Origin: Bin55 sp964572845
GTDB taxonomy: Bacteria; Pseudomonadota; Gammaproteobacteria; Pseudomonadales; Azotimanducaceae
Direction: 5' to 3'
DNA length: 64,000 nt
Assembly: GCA_964572845.1 (NCBI GenBank)
Contig: CAZNFX010000007.1
Location: 124,001 to 188,000, forward strand
This document shows positions 1 to 9,433 of this stretch, piece by piece (within the stretch, counting starts at the first letter, position 1; each line of letters begins with the position of its first letter). A program made the translations under genes and the position numbers. Under the pieces are notes generated by a model. The model made no database searches. It was not told the origin of the DNA and was given only the letters and a program-made list of their open reading frames with translations.

Positions 1-7
1 AAGGGAC

Positions 8-2053
8 ATGGGCCATCAAACTCAGGACACTCTCAATGTTGCTCTCATTGGGTCCGGTGGTGTCGGAAAAACATCGTTGACGGAAGCTCTACTGCACACG
101 TCGGGAGCGATCAACACCAAGGGATCCGTCGATGCCGGCACCACAACATCCGATCATCTTCCAAGAGAGCGAGAGGAAAAACACTCTATCGAACCATCGT
201 TTGTGAGCTTTGAGCACGAAGGCAAGTTTCTTACGGTTGTAGACACGCCAGGATTTCATGACTTTGCTGGAAGATCGCTCTCAGTTCTTCCCGCCGTAGA
301 GACCGCAGTACTTGTCGTTGACGCATCCGCAGGCCTGGACACCTTCGCTCTAAGGCTCTTTGGGACCGCAGGCGAACGCGGACTGTGTCGAATGATTGCA
401 ATCAACAAGATCGATGCTGAAAACGTCGACTTGGAAGGGCTACTTGATCAAATCAAAGTATCCATAGGCTCCGAGTGCTTGCCACTGAATCTACCGGCGA
501 ACTCAGGTACGAGCGTCGTGGATTGCTTCTTTGAACTAAATGGAGCCGAAACCGACTTTGACAGCGTTGAATCATCCCACGAGAGGATCATAGATCAGGT
601 CGTCGAGGTGGACGAAGAGTTAATGGAACTCTATCTCGAAGAAGGTGACGAATTGCCCAAGGAGAGGCTGCATGCTGCATTTGAGACGGCATTGCGCGAA
701 GGTCACTTGATTCCCATTTGTTTTACTTCCGCCGAAACAGATGTTGGCGTAAAGGAGTTCTTGGACGCAGGTTGCCGTTTGCTGCCCAATCCTACCGAAG
801 CGAATGTTCCTCCCTTTACGGTAAGCAAGTCCGGCGATGAGACAGAGTTTGTTCCAGAACCGGATCCTACCAAGCCGTTGTTAGCACATGTTGTCAAAGT
901 TTCTATCGACCCGTTTAGAGGGCGCATGGGCGTCGTTCGGATTCACCAAGGTGTTTTGAAAGCGGGTGCCCAGGTCTACGTTGACTCAGAACGAAAACCT
1001 ACCAAGGTCTCACACATATATCGACTGCAGGGCGGCAAGCAGATTGAAGTAGACGAGGCAGTAGCAGGGGACATTTGCGCGCTGCCGAGAATGGAAACCG
1101 TAGCTTACAACGGCGTTCTGCACGAGTCTCGGGATGAAGAGAGCGTGCATATGGCCCCCATCCAGATTCCCGTTCCCGTCTTTGGCAAGGCAGTTAGAGT
1201 TGCGAACGATAACGAAGCCCAAAAAGTGTCCGACGCATTGCACAACGTCGCATTGGAGGACCCGTCGTTCAAGGTCGTTCACGTTGCTGCTCTCAATGAG
1301 ACGGTTGTTCGTGGCATGGGTGAGTTGCATTTGCGAGAAATCATCAGCGGCATAGAAAAGCAGCAGGAAGTCCACATTGAAACGGACTTTCCATCCATCG
1401 AATACAAGGAGACCATCACAGTAGCCGCAGAAGGTCACAACCGACACAAGAAGCAAACCGGCGGAGCTGGCCAATTTGGCGAGGTTTACTTGAGAATCGA
1501 ACCTCTGGAGCGTGGTGGTGGCTTCGAATTTGTTGACAAAGTTGTCGGTGGGGTAATCCCGGGGCAATTCATTCCTGCTGTGGAAAAGGGAGTCAAGCAA
1601 GTCCTGGACACTGGAGCGATATCGGGGCATGAGCTGCAGGATGTAAGAGTCACCGTACATGACGGAAAGCACCACCCTGTAGATTCCAAGGAAATCGCCT
1701 TCATTCAAGCTGGACGCAAGGCGTTTCTGGATGCAGTAGCTAAAGCACGACCAATCGTAATGGAACCTGTAGTGAGCGTCACGATCAATGTTCCCAACGA
1801 CTGCATGGGAGATGTCACCGGCGACTTGGCCTCCATGGGTGGCATGGTCAATGGATCCAATGTCCTAGCAGATTCAACTACTGACATATCTGGCCAAGTG
1901 CCGCTACGCGAGATGCAGACCTACCATTCGCGATTGAGCTCAATTTCGGGCGGCAAAGGCAACTACTCGATGGAGTTTAGCCATTACGCCGCTGTTCAAT
2001 CCAATTTGCAGAGAGAACTGGCTTCGAACTTCACCGTCGAAGAGGAAGACTGA
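8..2053 (+). CDS. Elongation factor G-like translational GTPase
   Basis: A 681-residue protein of the EF-G family. Seen: the G1 P-loop GSGGVGKT at residues 15-22, the G3 motif DTPGF near 77, the G4 motif NKID near 133, and a G5-like TSAET before domain II. The C-terminal half matches domains III-V, including a GAGQFGEV stretch typical of domain IV and a GGMVNGSN-like segment in domain V. Canonical EF-G has NKMD and a different switch I, so this resembles the second EF-G-like class (often annotated EF-G2 or FusA-like) rather than the housekeeping copy, which normally sits in the str operon beside rpsL and rpsG. Here the neighbour is tadA, four bases downstream, so the two are probably cotranscribed. 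A role on the ribosome is inferred from the family. The ATG has AAGGG just upstream. The gene lies at the window edge, so upstream partners are unknown. Confidence 0.88.
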   Translation: MGHQTQDTLNVALIGSGGVGKTSLTEALLHTSGAINTKGSVDAGTTTSDHLPREREEKHSIEPSFVSFEHEGKFLTVVDTPGFHDFAGRSLSVLPAVETAVLVVDASAGLDTFALRLFGTAGERGLCRMIAINKIDAENVDLEGLLDQIKVSIGSECLPLNLPANSGTSVVDCFFELNGAETDFDSVESSHERIIDQVVEVDEELMELYLEEGDELPKERLHAAFETALREGHLIPICFTSAETDVGVKEFLDAGCRLLPNPTEANVPPFTVSKSGDETEFVPEPDPTKPLLAHVVKVSIDPFRGRMGVVRIHQGVLKAGAQVYVDSERKPTKVSHIYRLQGGKQIEVDEAVAGDICALPRMETVAYNGVLHESRDEESVHMAPIQIPVPVFGKAVRVANDNEAQKVSDALHNVALEDPSFKVVHVAALNETVVRGMGELHLREIISGIEKQQEVHIETDFPSIEYKETITVAAEGHNRHKKQTGGAGQFGEVYLRIEPLERGGGFEFVDKVVGGVIPGQFIPAVEKGVKQVLDTGAISGHELQDVRVTVHDGKHHPVDSKEIAFIQAGRKAFLDAVAKARPIVMEPVVSVTINVPNDCMGDVTGDLASMGGMVNGSNVLADSTTDISGQVPLREMQTYHSRLSSISGGKGNYSMEFSHYAAVQSNLQRELASNFTVEEED

Positions 2054-2056
2054 CAT

Positions 2057-2518
2057 TTGTCGTTCAGCGACGAGTGCTTCATGCATCGCGCTCTTGCGTT
2101 AGCTCGAAAGGCGGAGAGAGCGGGAGAGGTACCTGTAGGAGCAGTCGTAGTACTTGATGGACAGACGATTGGGGAAGGGTTCAATTCTCCAATTTCGTCG
2201 GCAGATCCAACTGCACACGCCGAATGTCTCGCGTTGCGCGATGCAGGCCAACGCTGCGGTAACTATCGCTTGCCTGGTACTACGCTCTACGTCACGGTTG
2301 AGCCCTGCCTGATGTGCGTGGGTGCAATGATCCACGCGAGGGTGGGGCGATTGGTATACGGCGCGCCGGAGCCAAAATCAGGGATGGTGTCGAGCAATCT
2401 GAGGGGAACTAAGTTAGCCGGACTGAATCACCGAATCGAGGTGACATCGGGCGTTCTTGAAGAATGCTGTCGACTGCTGATTCAACGCTTTTTCGAAGCT
2501 CGCCGAGAGTCCCCCTAG
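2057..2518 (+). CDS. tadA: tRNA-specific adenosine deaminase TadA
   Basis: A 153-residue zinc-dependent deaminase of the cytidine-deaminase fold. In this family it converts the wobble adenosine 34 of tRNA-Arg(ACG) to inosine. Seen: the catalytic HAE motif at residues 54-56 (histidine ligand and proton-shuttle glutamate), the second zinc motif PCLMC at 83-87, and the family N-terminal stretch EVPVGAV at 24-30. The length is normal. I chose the TTG start at 2057 because a GAGGAAG ribosome-binding site lies about 8 bases upstream, inside the end of the preceding GTPase gene, and because the resulting N-terminus aligns with known TadA. An ATG at 2081 would remove eight residues. It forms a tight pair with the EF-G-like gene, and both act in translation. 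Confidence 0.95.
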   Translation: MSFSDECFMHRALALARKAERAGEVPVGAVVVLDGQTIGEGFNSPISSADPTAHAECLALRDAGQRCGNYRLPGTTLYVTVEPCLMCVGAMIHARVGRLVYGAPEPKSGMVSSNLRGTKLAGLNHRIEVTSGVLEECCRLLIQRFFEARRESP

Positions 2519-2710
2519 TGCATTGAAGTACAACAGGATAGGGTGACGTTTGCTACCCTTAGTTGCGTTAACGCCACCAATCCTCTACTCAGACACGATG
2601 CCTTACAGCGAACCACTACCAATGCTCCGAAAGCTAGCTTCGACAAACGAAGATGTGCTTCACGGCGACAACACTCAGGGAACGCCAACTGTCAGCTTCG
2701 ATTCCTCGCT

Positions 2711-3910
2711 ATGAATACCAGTCAGACGGACACTGGAAGACATCCGTTGCGTCAGTGTAGCGCTGCAATTGCAATTGTTATCGCTTTCCTAACGTTTCCA
2801 AATTTGAATGCGGTGGACGATGATCTCATCGCAAAGTATCGCCAGCCGATCTCAGAGTGGCCGCCATTCGAAGTGGATGAAGGAGTAGAAGCTCAAGAGA
2901 TTGGATTGCTGCCGAAATTGCCCGATGTTGAATGGCATACGCCCGAAACAGAGGAATTGGGCAAGTATCTTTTCTTTGACCCACGACTTTCGAGCTCCCA
3001 GCAAATCGCTTGTGGGAGTTGCCATGATCCCAGTCTCGGTTGGACAGATGGACGAAGGGTGTCCTTCGGCCACGATCGGGTAAGGGGTAAGCGCAACGCC
3101 ATGACGTTGCTAAATGCTGCTTACTTCAACGAATTGTTTTGGGACGGACGAGCCAGGGGACTGTTAGATTTGATTCTGATCCCACTCCAGAGTGAGATAG
3201 AAATGGACGGAGACATCGAAGAGGTATTGGAGCGCATCGGCGCTATCCCTGAATATCGAACAAAATTTGAAGAAGCCTTTGGTGACGACGGTGTCAACGA
3301 GGAACGAATCTCCATCGCGATTGCTTCCTTTGTACGAACTATTCGCTCAAGTCCCAGCGACTTCGACCACTTTGTGAATGGGGATCACGAGCGTTTGAGC
3401 GACCAGGAGATTAGGGGATTGCACACCTTTCGGACAAAGGCTCGGTGCATGAACTGCCACCACGGACCTCTGTTTTCGGACGGAAAGTTTCACCACACCG
3501 GGCTGAGTTACTACGGCAGGAGGTTTGAAGATCGAGGACGTTACGAAGCCACAGAAGATAAAGAGGATATGTCTCGATTTCGCACACCAACTCTGCGTGA
3601 CTTGGAGTTCACTGGTCCCTGGATGCATAACGGACTCTTCACCAACTTCACCGGAGTATTGAATATGTACAACCACGGGATTACATTCAACAGTAGAGTG
3701 AGAGAACGTTCACCTCCGTTGTCCCCTCTGATTCAACCACTAGACTTGTCTGTTGAGGAGATCGAGGACCTCGAGTCGTTCCTCAAGACATTAGGACGAA
3801 TACCTTATTTTGTTGAAGCTCCGCGGCTCTTGGGCTATCCAAGACCTGACTCTGATAGCTTGTACCGGTTGCCAGGAGAGACTCCTAGAGAAGATTCCCC
3901 AGAGTATTGA
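2711..3910 (+). CDS. Exported di-heme cytochrome c peroxidase (CcpA/MauG family)
   Basis: A 399-residue periplasmic protein with an N-terminal signal segment (hydrophobic run at about 18-32 ending before NAVDDD). Two c-type heme sites are visible: CGSCH at residue 101 and CMNCH at residue 246. This arrangement is that of bacterial di-heme cytochrome c peroxidases and MauG-like proteins, which reduce hydrogen peroxide with electrons from small cytochromes or carry out peroxide-dependent oxidations. The segment RTPTLRDLEFTGPWMHNG near 340 is a typical family motif. The reading frame stays open back to a GTG at 2543, but the ATG at 2711 directly precedes the signal peptide and is preferred. The physiological substrate cannot be told from the sequence. 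The gene stands alone and converges on the minus-strand cluster downstream. Confidence 0.9.
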   Translation: MNTSQTDTGRHPLRQCSAAIAIVIAFLTFPNLNAVDDDLIAKYRQPISEWPPFEVDEGVEAQEIGLLPKLPDVEWHTPETEELGKYLFFDPRLSSSQQIACGSCHDPSLGWTDGRRVSFGHDRVRGKRNAMTLLNAAYFNELFWDGRARGLLDLILIPLQSEIEMDGDIEEVLERIGAIPEYRTKFEEAFGDDGVNEERISIAIASFVRTIRSSPSDFDHFVNGDHERLSDQEIRGLHTFRTKARCMNCHHGPLFSDGKFHHTGLSYYGRRFEDRGRYEATEDKEDMSRFRTPTLRDLEFTGPWMHNGLFTNFTGVLNMYNHGITFNSRVRERSPPLSPLIQPLDLSVEEIEDLESFLKTLGRIPYFVEAPRLLGYPRPDSDSLYRLPGETPREDSPEY

Positions 3911-3981
3911 CTGGACCATCAGCGGGCAAATTTAGAGCCAGCCTAAATCCAACAAGAGGTTGAGTCTTCAACGCAAAGGGA

Positions 3982-4008
3982 GGGATGCGAAATGAGCACA
4001 CGCATCCC
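3982..4008. terminator. Hairpin between convergent genes
   Basis: A perfect 8-base stem, GGGATGCG (3982-3989) with CGCATCCC (4001-4008), encloses an 11-base loop between the peroxidase gene and the convergent minus-strand gene. There is no clear T-run, so bidirectional termination is plausible but not proven. Confidence 0.4.
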
Positions 4009-4070
4009 ATTGAATCAGTCGTTCACGCGGGGCGAATTGGGATTGGCTCTACTTCGGTTGGAAGACCTGA

Positions 4071-5984
4071 TTAGTCCGTCGAATTTTCCGATTTGACCGT
4101 GTCCATCAGTTTGTTTATTTCCGTCATCAGGAATTCGACCTGGTCGGGTGTACCGGCAAAGCGGATTTCTTGAGATGCCCCGACAAATCGGAAGTGGGTT
4201 TGAGATTTGTCTAAACGCTGCAGATCCCACTCGTTGAGGTAGGTCTTCGCCAATTCGATTTGCTCATCAGATAGCGTGTTGATGGCATGGTATTGTGAGG
4301 ACAAGGCATACGCAGCCTTTGACCGCATGCTCGATGTAGGGAGATCGTCGATCATGCCTAAAAGACCTAACGGGTCGTGAACTGCCCAATTTGAGGTCAT
4401 GTTGCTGTAGAAGGCTTCTCGCGTCTGTTCTGGGACCTGCTTTGCGACATCTAAGACAGATTTCGCATGGCCTTGCTCGATGAGGCTGTAGCCTATTGCA
4501 TCGTAAGGAAAAGCAACAGCTGGATCGCGCAGCTGGGGAAGAAGCTTCATGGCCTCGAATGCATCGGAGTGGGCAACGGTAGAAATCACATGGGCCTCCA
4601 GTCCCCATTCCGTGGGTTGTTCTAAAGCTAGCTTCATGGCAAGATCGGTTTGTTCGCGAGCTAAGCGATCGATGACTCGGACAGCGAGCTCTCTTCGTTT
4701 TTCCTCAAGGATTGGACTGCTCAAGACCCAGTCCAGTGCTTCGAGTGGATTGCTCTCGCTCCAGTAATCTACTATGGAATTAGCAACGCTACTTGTGGCG
4801 ACGTTGTGCGTTTCCAGCAAACGCGCTGCTCCTTGGGGATCTTCTATAGCAGTTCCTATCAATGCATGCTCTTGGGCAATTTCCTGTACGTTGGTGGGGA
4901 GATCTTCCAGATTCGCAAGCAATTTTCCAGGGTTGCTTCCTGCAACTTGCCTTAGAACTTCCTGCAGTAAGTGGACACGAAGTAACGTATCGTCGACATC
5001 GTTCACTGCTGTCAAAGCTGCCATCCAGTCGGATTCTGCCCAGGACCGCGCGGCTCCCACTGCAAAACTATTTCGTTCATGCCCTTGCATTGAGAGAGTA
5101 TGTTCAAATGTCTCTCTCGGTTCTCTCTTGGCCGACTCAAACAGCACCGAGCCAAGAATTACCCATTTCATCTCTGGTTGGTGGAGAGTTGCTTTCCTGA
5201 TTTCTTGAAGTACGTTCAAACCATCTTTACGTACCCATGCGTTGGCAATATCGATGAGGGCTCCTACATTTCCAAGAGTGCCAGCTGATTGTTGAACCAA
5301 TTGTTGCCATGCTTCTCGTGGGTTCTCTATTGGAGTTAGCAGTGTCCCTGGATTCAGGAGTTGAGCCGTCAAGACCTCACCTCCAATTCGCTCAGCGATC
5401 TGGGCTCGAAGTTCACCATTTAATCCATGCCCGGATTCAACAATCCCTTCGAAGGCCAGGATTTGCATGTCCTTTTCCAGTCCGTTTGCGAAACTGATCG
5501 CTTCATCGAGAGCAGTTCTTGACCATTCTCCAAATACTGCTGAAACTAGATCTGCATGAGAGTCGTCCGGTAATCGCTCGATGTGCGTCAATGCCAGTTC
5601 CGGATCGATTGTCGCAAGTCTCTTGACGATGGGAACCTGCATTTCCGCTCGAAGCGACGCTGGCTCGACTTCGATGGACTGCGAGAGCAGGTCTGCCAAT
5701 TCGTACTCGTTAGCGGATTCCGCCATTTTCCACAACGCCAACGAACGCGCAAAGTCGCTTTTCACCCGAGCAACCGAACGGAGATCCAGATCCGAACCAG
5801 CTGCGTCCCCCATTGACTGGGACTTACTGTGAAACCCTTCGGGCGGCGATTGAGAGGAAGCTGGTTCATTGTCGTTGGCTAGAAGCGAAGTAACTGCCCA
5901 CACGCTGAGGGCACCGGCCGCAAATGCAACAAGAAACAGCAGAGCAATGGGAACGGGTTCGAGCCTAATGGATTTCACGTTCAA
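4071..5984 (-). CDS. Membrane-anchored helical-repeat protein, paralogue 3 of 3
   Basis: A 637-residue protein with one N-terminal transmembrane anchor (about residues 10-36), a short polar linker, then an all-helical repeat region up to the C-terminus, predicted to lie in the periplasm. I do not recognise a named family. Repeats of roughly 35-40 residues carry a tryptophan followed by a D/N-P pair and small hydrophobic residues (for example WSESNPLEAL, NWAVHDPLGL). This resembles HEAT or TPR-like solenoids that bind other proteins. It is a clear paralogue of the proteins at 7496-9346 and 9434-11206: all share a block reading like RLATIDPELAL...SAVFGEWS near residue 110 and a C-terminal LSDEQ block followed by YL or LL. 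It has a longer C-terminal tail than paralogue 1. The start used is a TTG with a weak upstream site, so the exact start is uncertain. No enzymatic motif is visible. Confidence 0.75.
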   Translation of the reverse strand: MNVKSIRLEPVPIALLFLVAFAAGALSVWAVTSLLANDNEPASSQSPPEGFHSKSQSMGDAAGSDLDLRSVARVKSDFARSLALWKMAESANEYELADLLSQSIEVEPASLRAEMQVPIVKRLATIDPELALTHIERLPDDSHADLVSAVFGEWSRTALDEAISFANGLEKDMQILAFEGIVESGHGLNGELRAQIAERIGGEVLTAQLLNPGTLLTPIENPREAWQQLVQQSAGTLGNVGALIDIANAWVRKDGLNVLQEIRKATLHQPEMKWVILGSVLFESAKREPRETFEHTLSMQGHERNSFAVGAARSWAESDWMAALTAVNDVDDTLLRVHLLQEVLRQVAGSNPGKLLANLEDLPTNVQEIAQEHALIGTAIEDPQGAARLLETHNVATSSVANSIVDYWSESNPLEALDWVLSSPILEEKRRELAVRVIDRLAREQTDLAMKLALEQPTEWGLEAHVISTVAHSDAFEAMKLLPQLRDPAVAFPYDAIGYSLIEQGHAKSVLDVAKQVPEQTREAFYSNMTSNWAVHDPLGLLGMIDDLPTSSMRSKAAYALSSQYHAINTLSDEQIELAKTYLNEWDLQRLDKSQTHFRFVGASQEIRFAGTPDQVEFLMTEINKLMDTVKSENSTD

Positions 5985-6285
5985 AGATCATGCAGCTGAA
6001 GAATTGTGTGGTTCAGATTTTGTGAGATGTGCCACCCGAGGTATAGCTGCGTGGAGAGCAATCGACATGGAGGACCAATGAGGATTTGTCAGCACGTCAA
6101 AAAGCGTTGTGCAGGGCACTAAAACGCATACCCTTGTAGCCAAGAAGTGTGTGCAAAGCGTCTAATTTGCAGAGAATTGGAATTTCTCAGAAAATCCAAC
6201 CAAACGAACTAGCTCGGTCCGAACCTCCATGCCCCGTAGAGATGTAAAGGCAAGCTGAAGTTTGACATGGAGGTTTTGGCTACTT
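5985..6285. other. Intergenic region, no gene seen
   Basis: About 300 bases between the third paralogue and the end of the TonB-domain gene. It presumably holds the promoter of the 4071-5984 gene. I see no convincing ORF, RNA gene or strong hairpin. Confidence 0.5.
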
Positions 6286-7398
6286 CTAGGATTGAAACAA
6301 TCGAAATGTTGTTCCTTTATCGCCTAGAACCTCAAGGTAGCATGCGCCAAAGCGTTCTTCTATTTTGTACTTGACGCCAGGCTGATACCTGAATATCTGC
6401 TTGTCCCGTTGGCATCTCAACTTTAGCTCTACGATACGACCTTGAACGTCTTCGAACCAGAATTCGTCCTTGAATAGGCAGATATTCCAAGTTGCATTTT
6501 CGTCGAGAGAAGCAGTGAGGTCGTAGGATTCTTGGCTTTTACGTAATTCTTCAAGCGCGAGCCCGATGCTATCAAGTCTCGATCTCGTTTCATCGCTAAC
6601 ATCTTGCTTTGCCAAGTTCATGTTGGTGACCATTGCCCGTTGGTAGTCTCTCTTCTTAAGTAGCAGAGGCAACTGCTTTCCCAGCGCATAGACAAACACA
6701 TCGGTGGGCAAGTAAGTTCCAAGAGACTCATGAGCTATTGCTCGATCCAGAGCTTGTAGTTGCTGATCCTCCGTGCCCCACTTGGCCATGTACTCGTATT
6801 TGGCGAAATTGAAGAATGCGTCCTCGTAGAGGTTGAGCCTTCGTGTGGTCTCCAAGGTGTTCAAGTACTCGTCAGCTTTCTCCTTTTCGTTCTCGGAGAT
6901 CGCTTGACGCAACCCTTTTTGGAGTCTAACAAACCAGTCGGACGCTCCTCGAGATTGGTTCTCGATGCTGAATACGACCTTGAATCGAGCACCTGCATCT
7001 ATGTTGCTACCGTTGTAAAGAGCTGGTTGGTACGTCCATTGTTTCACAGCACGAATCGCGGCGTTTCTGAATGAAGAATGCCCAATTGAGTCTATTGCGG
7101 TTACTTCGTATGGCTTTCCGTCTGTATCCACCATGAAATAAAGCTCGACCCACGCTTCCTCTCCAGCGCGCAATTGATTTATGGGATATTCCGGGGTAAC
7201 TTGGTCTAACAGTACCGGCCCCTTAAAACTGTCAACTTCTACTTGTGCAGGCGTGGTTTCCTCGTCTGCTGAAGAGTTGAGGGCGAAAAGAGCAAGAGAA
7301 AGTCCGATTACCGTGGCACAGAACAAATCCCAGTACTTTCTGCCCCGAATTTCTCGAGCCAGCGGTTGCATGTATGAGGGAGCAGCTGATTGTCCCAT
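6286..7398 (-). CDS. Exported protein with TonB C-terminal domain and helical tail
   Basis: About 370 residues. After an N-terminal hydrophobic segment ending at ALNSSADEE comes a TonB C-terminal-like domain of about 80 residues. Its features are a PEYP near the start, the stretch AWVELYFMVDTDGKPYEV, a single-residue spaced AIRAVKQWTYQPA, and a final strand FKVVFSIE. The remaining 220 residues are mostly helical and then a short beta-rich end. TonB-C domains normally contact TonB boxes of outer-membrane receptors, but no proline-rich spacer and no exbB or exbD is nearby. The gene sits between two members of the helical-repeat family, on the same strand, which suggests a joint envelope function (inference). 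The frame is open back to 7539, overlapping the neighbour. Starts at 7398 or 7371 give a better signal segment, and none has a strong ribosome-binding site. Confidence 0.75.
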   Translation of the reverse strand: MGQSAAPSYMQPLAREIRGRKYWDLFCATVIGLSLALFALNSSADEETTPAQVEVDSFKGPVLLDQVTPEYPINQLRAGEEAWVELYFMVDTDGKPYEVTAIDSIGHSSFRNAAIRAVKQWTYQPALYNGSNIDAGARFKVVFSIENQSRGASDWFVRLQKGLRQAISENEKEKADEYLNTLETTRRLNLYEDAFFNFAKYEYMAKWGTEDQQLQALDRAIAHESLGTYLPTDVFVYALGKQLPLLLKKRDYQRAMVTNMNLAKQDVSDETRSRLDSIGLALEELRKSQESYDLTASLDENATWNICLFKDEFWFEDVQGRIVELKLRCQRDKQIFRYQPGVKYKIEERFGACYLEVLGDKGTTFRLFQS

Positions 7399-7495
7399 CA
7401 GTTTTGGGAATTGGAAAAACAGATTGCAGTCGTAGAGACTACATTGCGAGTTAGCGAACCGAGCGTCCAGATTGTGACGGTCACTCCCAAGTCTG

Positions 7496-9346
7496 TTAGA
7501 ACCGCACTCCTGTTTGCGAACGAATTCGCCGATATTCAATCATAGCCTCGTTCATTTCTCTGGTAATTATTAGCGGACCTCTCCATCCTGAATTTCGTCT
7601 GCCCGTTTCGGCATTGTAGTCATCGGGTAAGTAGGTTCTTACGAGATTCAGTTGGTCTTTGGAAAGTACATTCTTGCCGACGTTGTAGCGAACAAGCTCC
7701 ATTGCGGCGTGGTACTTAGCTAGCGTTGTTGGGAGACTTTCGATGGTTGCGGCTAGCTCCAAGGGCTTGGTGTTGGCCCACTGGTTGAATACTGAGGAGT
7801 AGTAACCCTCCTGTTGGTCATCGGGCAGTTGAGTTGCAAGTTCAAGCATTCTGTCTGTTTCGTCATTACTCAGCAATGCTCGACCTACCCCCATGTAAGA
7901 CACCGTCTTACTCCAACCATCTCGCGTTTGCGATAGCATTTCGAACGCCGATTCAAGGTCGTGGGTTGCCACGTGAGCAATCACAGTGGCTTCCAAACCC
8001 ACGGAGTTTTGGCGGACAGGGCGGTCAAGAGCCATCTGCAATGCAAGCGTTGGATTTTCCAACGCTAATTTTCCTAACAAAAAGTGCAGAACGGTCCCTC
8101 TCAATAGTGTGTCATCGAATTCGTCAGAAGTAGCCCACTCCAAAGCTGCTTCAAGATCCTGCTCCGCCCAGACAGTAGCCAATTCCATGGCTAGCTCGAA
8201 CTTGAAATCCTCGTCAGCGACTTCATGCAGCATCGGTGCCACCGTACTTGGTTCGACTCTGGCAAGTTCTAGAAACGCTTGATACTTGCCAAGTGTTCGC
8301 ATGTTTTGAGGGATCACATCCAATTGGTTCAGTATCCCCTCCGGATCGGAGATGGCCCACTCCACGACTATCTCCTCAAGCATTTGCCTTCGTGTGCTGC
8401 CGGAGTCGACCATGGCAAGGGATTCGATGCCTGTGACCGGATTGATCGACACCAGTGCTTCAGCGATCGATCTAATGGCTAGTTGTCCTATTTCGCCCTT
8501 CAACTCCGCAATTTGCTGCAATACAAGCTGTGGATCCTCAAGTGTGACTCGATGCAAGACTGAGCGAACGACGGCCTCCTGAACGATGGGGTCTTTCAGC
8601 GATTGACCTATACGATTGATGGCGATGATCCCTGCTTGACCCACCCACTGCCTTGCAAGTCGTATGAATTCCGCTGTTTGAGAGACATCAGGAAGTTCGT
8701 CATCGAGTAGGGATTGCCAGACGACTTCGGGATGCTGCGTCCCTACAATCGTGCTCTTAGCTTTGCTCTCAAGCCCTCCAAATTCCTTGATTCCAATCTG
8801 ACGGGAAATCCGATTGCGTTCATCAATGGACATGTCCTCGTGAGCGAGTATTCCCCTCAGCGACGCGTGCTTTTGTGCGCCAGTTAGGGTTTTAGCGTGT
8901 TCTATGGCCGAATCGAAATCGATCAGTGACCACTCGCCAAAAACGGCAGATACCAAAGAATTCTGTCGATACCGGGGTAGTTCCTTGATCGTTGCAAGAG
9001 CAGCAATCGGATCCAATGCGGTTAGCCGTTGAATAATTGCAATTTGGGACTCACTTCTCAGTCTCTCGGATCCGATGGAATGAGTTCGCTCAAGCATTTG
9101 GAGAGCGACGTCCTTATCTGCATTGAGCAAGAGACCGTAGAAGACCGTTGGTTTCGAAAAGACTTCTTGCTCCAAGTTAGCAGCGCTGCTTAGATTGGAA
9201 TCATTCCACTCGACGGTCTCGCTATCTTGGATGATCTTGAGCGGCATGAACCAGGTTAGTACAACAAGAGATATGGCGACTCCCAGGGCAACTCCGAGTG
9301 CAAGCAAACCAATGGTGCGGACACGTATAGCGGGCGAGTTACTCAT
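7496..9346 (-). CDS. Membrane-anchored helical-repeat protein, paralogue 2 of 3
   Basis: A 616-residue protein with an N-terminal transmembrane helix (about residues 12-33) followed by a helical repeat region. It shares collinear blocks with the paralogues on both sides: RLTALDPIAALATIKELP and SLVSAVFGEWS near residue 110, a tryptophan-rich middle with units such as WAISDPEGIL and WAEQDLEAAL, and the C-terminal block QWANTKPLELAATIESLP with LSKDQLNLVRTYL. The tail after that block is about 45 residues and rich in arginine. No catalytic residues or known domain names could be assigned. The ATG start has a GGTGAA stretch close upstream. The 87-base gap to paralogue 1 is compatible with one transcript. 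Confidence 0.78.
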   Translation of the reverse strand: MSNSPAIRVRTIGLLALGVALGVAISLVVLTWFMPLKIIQDSETVEWNDSNLSSAANLEQEVFSKPTVFYGLLLNADKDVALQMLERTHSIGSERLRSESQIAIIQRLTALDPIAALATIKELPRYRQNSLVSAVFGEWSLIDFDSAIEHAKTLTGAQKHASLRGILAHEDMSIDERNRISRQIGIKEFGGLESKAKSTIVGTQHPEVVWQSLLDDELPDVSQTAEFIRLARQWVGQAGIIAINRIGQSLKDPIVQEAVVRSVLHRVTLEDPQLVLQQIAELKGEIGQLAIRSIAEALVSINPVTGIESLAMVDSGSTRRQMLEEIVVEWAISDPEGILNQLDVIPQNMRTLGKYQAFLELARVEPSTVAPMLHEVADEDFKFELAMELATVWAEQDLEAALEWATSDEFDDTLLRGTVLHFLLGKLALENPTLALQMALDRPVRQNSVGLEATVIAHVATHDLESAFEMLSQTRDGWSKTVSYMGVGRALLSNDETDRMLELATQLPDDQQEGYYSSVFNQWANTKPLELAATIESLPTTLAKYHAAMELVRYNVGKNVLSKDQLNLVRTYLPDDYNAETGRRNSGWRGPLIITREMNEAMIEYRRIRSQTGVRF

Positions 9347-9433
9347 ACATTCACCTTGTGCAATTGCTGCGGCCGCCTAGTGCGCACAATCAAACATGCA
9401 AAGAGATCAGTTCTTTTGGGTTGATCGCTCATG

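Noticed and set aside
1010..1708. Minus-strand frame of 232 codons inside the EF-G-like gene
   Set aside because: It lies entirely within a gene with strong family motifs and has no signal or domain of its own.
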